Source: JAUREX01 sp964472135 (GTDB lineage: Bacteria > Pseudomonadota > Alphaproteobacteria > Rhodobacterales > Rhodobacteraceae). Taken from it: 15,288 nt of DNA. This document shows positions 6,688-15,288 of the stretch, piece by piece. The position numbers and the translations under genes are program-made. The stretch's first letter is position 1. Each line of letters starts with the position of its first letter. The stretch is from assembly GCA_964472135.1 (NCBI GenBank), contig CAYYJB010000053.1, positions 1 through 15,288 of the forward strand, in the 5' to 3' direction. Below the pieces are notes generated by a model, which was not told the DNA's origin, ran no database searches, and saw nothing but the letters and a program-made list of their open reading frames with translations.

Positions 6688-6985
6688 GGATCGTGAACAC
6701 CGTGTCCATGCGCGTGAGACGCACGACACGCTCCACCGCCGGGCCGAGGGCGGCGAGTTCGAGCCGCCGCTCGGGCCCGAGCATCTTCATCACCGCGATC
6801 ACCGCGCCGAGGCCGCTGCTGTCCAGAAACTCCACCCGCGAGAGGTCGAGGATCACCCGATCGGGTGCCCCGGCCGCGATCTCGCGCATCCGGTCCTTGA
6901 ACTGGATCGCCACCGCGGCGTCGAGCCGCGCCTCGTCGAGCCGCGCGATCAGCGCCGCCCCCTCCTGCCTGACCGTGATATTCAT
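6671..6985 (-). CDS. STAS-domain anti-sigma factor antagonist (RsbV/SpoIIAA type, RbaV-like)
   Basis: This is a 104-aa single STAS domain. The hallmark loop FLDSSGLGA (53-61) contains S56, which aligns with the phosphorylated S58 of Bacillus SpoIIAA. Such proteins bind and sequester the cognate anti-sigma kinase when unphosphorylated, freeing a sigma factor. The phosphatase that would reset it (PP2C/SpoIIE type) and the sigma factor are not in this window. The open frame runs to 7783, but that part is a shadow of the divergent pseudouridine synthase gene. ATG 6983-6985 has GGAG (6992-6995) 6 nt upstream and gives normal family length. It is first in an apparent STAS, HATPase, Ggt-like transcription unit. 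Confidence 0.9.
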   Translation of the reverse strand: MNITVRQEGAALIARLDEARLDAAVAIQFKDRMREIAAGAPDRVILDLSRVEFLDSSGLGAVIAVMKMLGPERRLELAALGPAVERVVRLTRMDTVFTIHAEAP

Positions 6986-7075
6986 CCCGCACTCCATCCC
7001 AACCACCGGGCCGGAGACTAGACGCCACCCCTTACCATTCGGTAAGCGGCAGGGGTTGCCCGGATGGAGGGGACG
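6986..7075. promoter_or_regulatory. Divergent promoter region with inverted repeat
   Basis: This 90-bp spacer separates the STAS gene (leftward) from the pseudouridine synthase gene (rightward) and should hold promoters for both. It contains the perfect inverted repeat CTTACC-ATTC-GGTAAG (7031-7046). A further pair, ACCCC (7027-7031) and GGGGT (7052-7056), extends the symmetry around a 6-nt bulge. This could be an operator for a dimeric regulator or an mRNA hairpin. I cannot assign -35/-10 elements with confidence. Confidence 0.5.
7066..7072 (+). promoter_or_regulatory. Ribosome binding site deciding the rluA start
   Basis: GGAGGGG lies just before ATG 7076 (5 nt after GGAGG). An in-frame ATG at 7064 overlaps this Shine-Dalgarno itself and has nothing comparable upstream, so the 7076 start is preferred. 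Confidence 0.7.
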
Positions 7076-7723
7076 ATGAACTTCACGCCCGACCCCGCCC
7101 TGCCCGATCCGCGCGTCATCCACGCCGACGACTGGATCGTCGCCGCCGACAAGCCCTCGGGGCTGCATTCCGTCCCCGGCAAGGGCGAGGAGAAGGCCGA
7201 CAGCGCGATCGGCCGCCTCGGGCGTCTCTTTCCCGGGATCAGGCTGGTCCACCGGCTCGATCGCGACACCTCGGGCGTCATGCTCTTTGCCCGCACCCAT
7301 CCCGCGCAGGCGGCCCTCGGCCGCCAGTTCGAGGGGCGCAGCGTGGAGAAAACCTATGTCGCGCGGCTGGCGGGCCAGCTTGCGGGTGATTCGGGCGAGG
7401 TCGATCTGCCGCTCTGCGTCGATTGGCCGAACCGTCCGCGCCAGCATGTCGATCATGCGAACGGCCGACCCGCGCGCACGCTCTGGCGCGTGATCGGCCG
7501 CGCAGAGGATGAAACGCGGGTGGAACTGCGCCCGCTCACCGGGCGCAGCCACCAGCTTCGGGTGCACATGGCGGCGCTCGGGCACCCGATTCTGGGCGAT
7601 ACGCTCTATGCTGGCGAGGGGGCGCAGGACCATCCGCGCCTGATGCTGCACGCGGCCGGGATCACCTTCGCGCATCCGGGCAGCGGCGCGCGTGTATCCT
7701 ACGCCGCGCCGCCGCCCTTCTGA
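7076..7723 (+). CDS. rluA: Dual-specificity 23S rRNA/tRNA pseudouridine synthase RluA
   Basis: RluA isomerises uridine to pseudouridine; the E. coli enzyme acts on 23S rRNA U746 and on U32 of certain tRNAs. The 215-aa product has the catalytic motif HRLDRDTSG (59-67, nucleophile D62), an early DKPSGLHSVPG segment (25-35), VDLPLCVDWPNRPRQ and the C-terminal LTGRSHQLRVHMAALGHPILGD block. The VDLPL..DWPNRP..Q..G.PA pattern and compact length without an S4 domain closely match E. coli RluA rather than RluC or RluD. It is monocistronic as far as the window shows. It diverges from the STAS gene and ends 4 nt from the stop of the convergent RND permease gene, so no separate terminator fits between them. 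Confidence 0.94.
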   Translation: MNFTPDPALPDPRVIHADDWIVAADKPSGLHSVPGKGEEKADSAIGRLGRLFPGIRLVHRLDRDTSGVMLFARTHPAQAALGRQFEGRSVEKTYVARLAGQLAGDSGEVDLPLCVDWPNRPRQHVDHANGRPARTLWRVIGRAEDETRVELRPLTGRSHQLRVHMAALGHPILGDTLYAGEGAQDHPRLMLHAAGITFAHPGSGARVSYAAPPPF

Positions 7724-7727
7724 GGCG

Positions 7728-10700
7728 TCATTCGGCCGCGCGCAGCGGCGCCGTGGCGATGTTCCGGTCCGGCCGCGCGCCAACCTCGGGCAGGGTCGCG
7801 TCCTCCCACAGGATCTCGGGATGGCGCAGTTGCGCGGCCTCGCGCGCGAGGACGCGGTCCCGTGCCGCCGCGCTGTCGCGCCCGAATGAGAGGGCGGCGA
7901 GGGCCGCGCGGCTCCGATAGGCCCCGACCCCGAGCCAGACCCGTATCGCGAGCATCGCCGGCGTGAAGACTATCGTGAGGATGGTCGCGACGCCCAGCCC
8001 GAACACGACCGCCGTCGCCAGCTGCTTCCACCAGAGCGCGGTCGGACTGTCGATCGAGTATCCGCCGTTGATGAAGTCGAGGCTGAGCCCCAGCATCATC
8101 GGCGTGAGGCCCGCCATCGTCGTGATGGTGGTCAGCAGCACCGGACGGATCCGCGCCTCGACCGTGCGCACGATAGCCTCGATCCGCGGCATGTAGCGGG
8201 CGTATTCCTGATAGGTGTCGATCAGCACGATGTTGTTGTTCACCACGATCCCGGCGAGCGCCACGATCCCCGTTCCCGTCATGATGATCGAGAAGGTCTG
8301 ATCCATCACCAGCATCCCGATCAGCACCCCCGCCGTCGACAGCACCACCGCCGTCAGCACGAGGGCCGAGTTGTAGAAGCTGTTGAACTGCGTGAGCAGG
8401 ATGATGAACATCAGGCCGAGTGCCCCCGAGAACGCGACCTGAAGAAAGGCACCCGCCTCGGTCTGTTCGGCCTGATCGCCGGTCCATTGCCATTCGACCC
8501 CCGCCGGCAGCGGCTGTTCGGCCTGAAGCCAGGTCGTGATCGCGGCGATCCGCTCGTTGGCGGTGATGGGCTGGCCCTCGGCGTTGCGGCCCCCGGTCAC
8601 CACATCGGCGCGCACGTCGTAGAAGCGCTTCTGGTCCACCCGGTCGATCCGCGCGAGTTTCGCCACCGGCTCGCGCGTCACGAAGTTCGACAGCGGCACG
8701 AGGCCGTCGCGCGTGCGCACCTTCAACGTGTCGAGGGTGGCGAGCACGCGCGCGTCCTCGGGCAGCCGCACGCGGATGTCGATCTCCTCGTCCGAACTGT
8801 CGACCCGCATCGTGTCGAGCAGGATCCCCCGCGTCACGAGCTGCACCATGCCGCCCACGGTCGCGACATCGGCGCCGAAGCGGCCCGCCTTGGCGACATC
8901 GACCGTGATCTCCCAGTCGATGCCGGGCAGCGGGCGCGTGTCCTCGATCGCGGTGATCGCGCCCATGTCTTCCATCTTCGCGATGACGGTCCGCACCGCC
9001 GCGTCAAGTGCCGCGAAATCGTCGCCCGACAGCCGCAGGTGCAGCGGCTTTGCGCTGGCCGGGCCGCGCGCCTGCGCCAGAACCTCGATCCGGATCCCCG
9101 GCAGTTCCGACAGCCGCGCCTCGAGCCGGTCGATGATGGCGTTTCCGTTCATCCCGGGCTGGCCGGTCCGCTCCTCCCACGAGGTCAGCTCGATCTGGAC
9201 CTGCCCGATCGCGTCGAGGGGCGCCGACGCCCCGCCCGAGTTCTGGTTGAGGCCGCCCGCCCCCGCAAAGGCGAAGGTCGAGGCGATGCCCGGCGTTTCG
9301 AGGACGATCTCCTCGACCTTGCGCAAGAGCGCGTCCTTCTCGGGCAGCGAAAAGTTCCCCCGGGCGCGCACATAGACGATCGCCTGTTCGCTGTCGGTCT
9401 CAACGAAGAACTCGGTGCCGCGGTTGTTGGCCCCGTAGATGGCAAAGACATTGACCACGAACAGCACGACGAGCGCGACCGTCACCACCGGCATGACCGG
9501 GTTGGCGACGATGAATCGCATGACATGACCGACGGCGGTGCGCCGGTGCCCGGCCTCGACCCCCGCGGCGCGCCGGCGCCAGCGCGCCGCCTCGATCGTG
9601 ATCGAGGCGCAGACCGCGCCGATCACGAACAGCACCATCCCCGGCAGCAGCGCGAGCGGCCCGCCCGCCGGCGCGGCGCCGCCCAAGAGATAGCCCGGAT
9701 TGATCGTCTGCATGCCGCCCAGGAAGACGAGGTAGAGCGATATCGGCACGAGGGCCGCGCGCACGAGCCAGGGCAGGCGGCGCAGCGCCGCCGAGGCCTG
9801 GTTGAGCCGCCGGCTGATCCGTCCGGTGACGCCGCCCATCACGGGCAGGAAGATGATCGCGACGATGAAGCTCGCGATCAGCACGAAGATGAGCGTGACG
9901 GGCAGAAGCCCCATGAACTCGCCCGCCACACCCGGCCAGAACAGCATCGGCAGGAAGGCGCAAAGCGTCGTCGCCGTCGACGAGGCGATCGGCCAGAACA
10001 TCCGCTCGGCGGCCTCGACATAGGCGCGCATCGGGCCCTGACCCTCGGCGATGCGCCGGTCGGCATATTCCACGACGACGATCGCGCCATCGACCAGCAT
10101 CCCCACCGCGAGGATCAGCCCGAACATGACGATGTTGGAAATCGTCACATCCATGATCGCGAAGAGCGCGAAGGTCAGCAGGAACGACGTCGGCACGGCA
10201 AAGCCCACGAGCAGCGCCGAGCGCGTCCCGAGCGCGCCCAGAACCACGATCATCACGAGCGCGATCGCGGTCATCACCGAGCCTTCGAGCTGCGCGACCA
10301 TCCCCGCGACCGTCTTCGACTGGTCGAGCGAGGTCGTGACGGTGATCGCCTCTTGCAGCGCCGCGGGCCAGCCGGCCTCGACCTCGGCCACGACGCGGCG
10401 CACCTCGGCAGCGGTGTCGATGATGTTGAAGCCCTTGCGCTTCACGACCTGCAGCGCGACCGTCGTCTCGCCGTTGAAGCGCGCGGTGCCGGCGCGGTCC
10501 TTGAAGGTCAGGCGGATGTCGGCGATGTCGCCGAGCGTGACCACCCGATCGCCGTTCACCTTGACCGGCAGAGCGTAGACATCCGCGACGGTCGAGAACG
10601 ACGAGGGGATCTTGACCGCGAAGGCCGCGTTCTCGGTCTCGATCTCGCCCGCGGCGATGAGCTGGTTGTTGTTGCGCACGACCGAGACGAGCTCGCCCGC

Positions 10701-11294
10701 GGTGACGTTGTAGGCCTCGAGCCGGAGCGGGTCGATCACGACCTCGACCATCTCGTCGCGCTGCCCCGCGAGTTTCGCATCGAGCACCGCGTCGAGCGTT
10801 TGCAGCCGGTCCTGCAGGTCCTTCGCGACCTGCACCATCGTGCGCTCGGGCAGTGCGCCCGAGAGCGCCACGATGATGATCGGGAACTCGGAAAAGTTGA
10901 TCTCGTTGATCGAATACTTGTCGGCGCCTTCGGGAAACTTGCCCTCGACGGTATTCATGCGGTCGCGGACATCGGCGATGATCTTGGGCTTGTCCCAGCC
11001 GAACTCGAACTCGAGCACGAGGCCCGCATAGCCCTCCGAGGCCGTGCCGGTCATCTTCTTCAGCCCGTCGAGGTCGGACATCTCGGTTTCCATGACCTTG
11101 ACGAGCAGACGCTCGCTGTCGGCCGCCGAAATGCCGGGGAAGGGGACCGAGACGAAGAGCGCGGGGATCTCGATGTCGGGCTCGCCCTCCTTGGGCAGAC
11201 CGACATAAGCATACCCCCCCGCCAGCAGCGCGAGCACCGCCAGCGCGACCATCATCCGTGCGCGCGCCGCCGCCCAGGAGACGATGCCGATCAT
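7728..11294 (-). CDS. RND-family efflux transporter permease
   Basis: This 1188-aa inner-membrane pump of the resistance-nodulation-division superfamily exports substrates by proton motive force with a periplasmic adaptor. TM1 is at about 14-31, the first periplasmic domain at 32-337, TM2-TM6 at about 341-487, TM7 at about 599-620, the second periplasmic domain at 621-950 and TM8-TM12 at about 951-1118. TM4 has GMLVDGAIVVVEYADR (399-413) with D402, while the second Asp of AcrB is Gly here. TM10 reads GIVVNNNIVLID (1015-1026), with Asn at the AcrB Lys940 position, as in many HAE-type pumps. Two unusual hydrophobic segments at about 512-530 and 547-569 lie between TM6 and TM7, and a soluble tail of about 65 residues follows TM12. 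The ATG overlaps the adaptor stop as ATGA (11291-11294). Substrate unknown; no outer-membrane channel gene is adjacent. Confidence 0.93.
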   Translation of the reverse strand: MIGIVSWAAARARMMVALAVLALLAGGYAYVGLPKEGEPDIEIPALFVSVPFPGISAADSERLLVKVMETEMSDLDGLKKMTGTASEGYAGLVLEFEFGWDKPKIIADVRDRMNTVEGKFPEGADKYSINEINFSEFPIIIVALSGALPERTMVQVAKDLQDRLQTLDAVLDAKLAGQRDEMVEVVIDPLRLEAYNVTAGELVSVVRNNNQLIAAGEIETENAAFAVKIPSSFSTVADVYALPVKVNGDRVVTLGDIADIRLTFKDRAGTARFNGETTVALQVVKRKGFNIIDTAAEVRRVVAEVEAGWPAALQEAITVTTSLDQSKTVAGMVAQLEGSVMTAIALVMIVVLGALGTRSALLVGFAVPTSFLLTFALFAIMDVTISNIVMFGLILAVGMLVDGAIVVVEYADRRIAEGQGPMRAYVEAAERMFWPIASSTATTLCAFLPMLFWPGVAGEFMGLLPVTLIFVLIASFIVAIIFLPVMGGVTGRISRRLNQASAALRRLPWLVRAALVPISLYLVFLGGMQTINPGYLLGGAAPAGGPLALLPGMVLFVIGAVCASITIEAARWRRRAAGVEAGHRRTAVGHVMRFIVANPVMPVVTVALVVLFVVNVFAIYGANNRGTEFFVETDSEQAIVYVRARGNFSLPEKDALLRKVEEIVLETPGIASTFAFAGAGGLNQNSGGASAPLDAIGQVQIELTSWEERTGQPGMNGNAIIDRLEARLSELPGIRIEVLAQARGPASAKPLHLRLSGDDFAALDAAVRTVIAKMEDMGAITAIEDTRPLPGIDWEITVDVAKAGRFGADVATVGGMVQLVTRGILLDTMRVDSSDEEIDIRVRLPEDARVLATLDTLKVRTRDGLVPLSNFVTREPVAKLARIDRVDQKRFYDVRADVVTGGRNAEGQPITANERIAAITTWLQAEQPLPAGVEWQWTGDQAEQTEAGAFLQVAFSGALGLMFIILLTQFNSFYNSALVLTAVVLSTAGVLIGMLVMDQTFSIIMTGTGIVALAGIVVNNNIVLIDTYQEYARYMPRIEAIVRTVEARIRPVLLTTITTMAGLTPMMLGLSLDFINGGYSIDSPTALWWKQLATAVVFGLGVATILTIVFTPAMLAIRVWLGVGAYRSRAALAALSFGRDSAAARDRVLAREAAQLRHPEILWEDATLPEVGARPDRNIATAPLRAAE

Positions 11295-12409
11295 GGCGCG
11301 ACCTCCTCGCGGGTCGCGATGACGGCGACGCCGTCCACGACGTATTCCTGCCCGACGACGATCACCTCGACCTCATCGGGCAGCCCGCCGAGCAGGACGC
11401 CCTGCGGCGTGTCGCGCAGCATCCGGACGGGTGCGAATTGCGCCAGGCCCCCGGCGTCGACGATCCGAACCCCCAGACGCCCCGTATCGTCGAGGGTCAG
11501 TGCCGAGCCCGCCAGCAGATGGGCCTTGGTGCCTTCGGTCGCGATCACGATGTCGACGGTCTGGCCGTCGCGGATCGAGAGGGCCCCGTTCGCGACCGTT
11601 ACCTCGACGCGGAAGGTCCGGGTCTGCGGATCGGCGCTGCGGGCGACAAAGCTGACCTGCCCGGCCACCTCGCGCCCCGTCGCAAGCCGCCCCCCCGCCA
11701 TCGCGCCGATGCGCACTCGGTCGACATCGGCCTCGGCGACAAAGCCCACGAGGCGCATCGGATCAAGCTGCAATACCTTCGCGCAGAGCCCGCCGGGTTG
11801 CAGAAGGCTGCCATGTTCGGCGGAAGCGTTCTCGAGCAGGCCGGCGAAGGGGGCGCGGATCTCGAGCCGCTCGAGTTCGCGCCGCGCGACCTCGACCGCG
11901 GAACGCGCGGATTCGAGCGCGGTCCGCGCCGCGACGGCGCGCGTCTCGGCGGCAAAACCTCCGGCCTTCAGCGCCTCGGCGTTGCGCAGATTCAGCTGCG
12001 TCTCGGCCAGCCGTGCCTCGGCCTCGGCGAGCGCCGCCTGCCGTGTGCCCGGATCGAGGCGGCAGAGCACGTCGCCCTCTGCCACGGCCGCGCCGCGGGG
12101 CAGGGCCTCGGACTCCACGCGCCCGGTCGTCTCGGCGCGCACCTCGACCGCGCGCGCCGCCTCGGTCTGACCGCGCAGCAGCACCGCGTTCTCGACCGTG
12201 CGGGCAACGCTCAGCCGCGTCACGACGGGCACGGCGCGCGCGGCCTGCTCTGGCGCGGGGGCCTCGGGCGAAGGGGCTGCCGTCTCGGTCGTCGCCTGCG
12301 GCGCGGCCGTGCCGCGGCCTGCAAAGCCGCTCAGCGTGTCGCGCTCCATCACGAGCAGGTACAACACGGCCGTTACAGCCAATGCGGTCAGTATCGGTAT
12401 CAGGCGCAT
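11291..12409 (-). CDS. RND efflux periplasmic adaptor (membrane fusion protein)
   Basis: This 372-aa HlyD/AcrA-type adaptor bridges the RND permease to an outer-membrane channel. An N-terminal hydrophobic segment (about 4-21) has no lipobox and probably stays as an inner-membrane anchor. A disordered Ala/Pro/Glu-rich stretch follows (31-58). The first half of the lipoyl domain is at about 87-118, a short alpha-helical hairpin rich in Ala/Glu/Arg at about 121-182, and the second lipoyl half (LEIRAPFAGLLEN, 182-194) precedes the beta-barrel and membrane-proximal domains (about 218-372). ATG 12409 has GAGGG (12414-12418) 4 nt upstream. It is the first gene of a two-gene operon, and its stop overlaps the permease start. 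No dedicated regulator gene is next to it. Confidence 0.93.
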   Translation of the reverse strand: MRLIPILTALAVTAVLYLLVMERDTLSGFAGRGTAAPQATTETAAPSPEAPAPEQAARAVPVVTRLSVARTVENAVLLRGQTEAARAVEVRAETTGRVESEALPRGAAVAEGDVLCRLDPGTRQAALAEAEARLAETQLNLRNAEALKAGGFAAETRAVAARTALESARSAVEVARRELERLEIRAPFAGLLENASAEHGSLLQPGGLCAKVLQLDPMRLVGFVAEADVDRVRIGAMAGGRLATGREVAGQVSFVARSADPQTRTFRVEVTVANGALSIRDGQTVDIVIATEGTKAHLLAGSALTLDDTGRLGVRIVDAGGLAQFAPVRMLRDTPQGVLLGGLPDEVEVIVVGQEYVVDGVAVIATREEVAP

Positions 12410-12537
12410 CTCACCCTCATCGCAGGCGGCCCAGCCAGGCGCGGGTCGTTCGACATGCCGCGCGTTGCGCGGTCGTGCTTGCGTTCACGCGTGCAGCTAA
12501 GCCTTCGCCGGACAATTCACAAGGGTTTACGCAGCAA
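12410..12537 (-). promoter_or_regulatory. Upstream region of the RND operon
   Basis: Only this space between the acnA hairpin and the adaptor start can hold the operon promoter. It contains two symmetric elements: CCGCGC-GTT-GCGCGG (12458-12472) and the 8-bp palindrome CACGCGTG (12486-12493). TTGTGA (12517-12522, minus strand) could be a -35 element, but the bases at the expected -10 position are a poor match. The symmetric elements could be operator sites, though short GC palindromes are common at this base composition. Confidence 0.3.
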
Positions 12538-12566
12538 AGTGCCGGGCGGATGACCCGCCCGGCACT
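12538..12566 (-). terminator. Hairpin terminator of acnA
   Basis: A perfect 12-bp inverted repeat (AGTGCCGGGCGG at 12538-12549 paired with 12555-12566, loop of 5) begins 27 nt after the acnA stop. Read on the minus strand it is followed by only a short T stretch (ACTTTGCTG). Stem quality is excellent but the weak U-tract leaves efficiency open. On the plus strand there is no T-run, so it belongs to acnA. Confidence 0.65.
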
Positions 12567-12593
12567 CAGAAAGATAGAAGTTGATCCGCCGCC

Positions 12594-15284
<2,691 letters not shown>

Positions 15285-15288
15285 CGCG

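Noticed and set aside
6986..7783. N-terminal extension of the STAS protein frame to 7783.
   Set aside because: It is antisense to rluA. The ATG at 6985 with GGAG gives the normal STAS domain length.
9588..9609. A 10-bp perfect inverted repeat (CGCCTCGATC-GT-GATCGAGGCG) inside the RND permease gene, within the extra TM hairpin.
   Set aside because: Deep inside coding sequence and explained by the codons for ITIEA; no T-run follows on either strand, so it is not a credible terminator or operator.
8487..12170. A 1227-codon open frame on the plus strand opposite the RND operon.
   Set aside because: It is antisense to two clearly homologous genes and its product is a low-complexity Arg/His/Asp-rich string with no family resemblance. 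High GC suppresses stops in this frame.

Overview
The window reads as a chromosomal segment of a high-GC alphaproteobacterium, most likely in the Rhodobacter/Paracoccus/roseobacter group (Rhodobacterales). The basis is the strong G/C bias at third codon positions, the protein flavour, and the surE-pcm-LysM/LytM lipoprotein block close to tatC. Genes are packed tightly with many ATGA stop/start overlaps. There are no rRNAs, tRNAs, CRISPR arrays, insertion sequences or phage genes, and no gene-free stretch exceeds 185 bases. It looks like core genome rather than an accessory island.

Layout. (1) 1-1793, plus strand: the last codons of tatB, tatC, and a DUF815-family AAA+ ATPase. An exact 17-bp tandem duplication at the tatC/ATPase junction has apparently pulled an ancestral ATGA overlap apart. 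(2) 1795-4519, minus strand: surE, pcm and a two-LysM plus degenerate-LytM lipoprotein (NlpD-like), reading convergently into the ATPase gene. (3) 4621-6985, minus strand: a STAS anti-anti-sigma factor, an RsbW-type HATPase anti-sigma factor/kinase and a cytoplasmic gamma-glutamyltransferase-like Ntn hydrolase. A hairpin terminator separates this set from surE. (4) 7076-7723, plus strand: RluA-type pseudouridine synthase, divergent from the STAS gene across a 90-bp spacer that carries a perfect inverted repeat. (5) 7728-12409, minus strand: a two-gene RND efflux operon (periplasmic adaptor, then a 1188-aa permease with an apparent extra transmembrane hairpin). (6) 12594-15284, minus strand: aconitase A with a strong hairpin downstream.

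How the genes fit together. TatBC exports folded proteins. The LysM/LytM lipoprotein probably controls septal amidases. SurE and Pcm are nucleotide and protein-repair enzymes linked to stationary-phase survival. The STAS/HATPase pair is a partner-switch module of the type described in Rhodobacter capsulatus (RbaV/RbaW), where it affects gene transfer agent production and stationary-phase viability. The minus-strand run from the partner switch to the LytM lipoprotein is therefore thematically a stationary-phase and envelope neighbourhood. That link is inference from gene content only.

I found no clear novel defence or mobile system. The items most worth following up are the partner switch, the extra RND transmembrane hairpin, the catalytically dead LytM domain, the junction duplication and the apparently rearranged tat/surE synteny.
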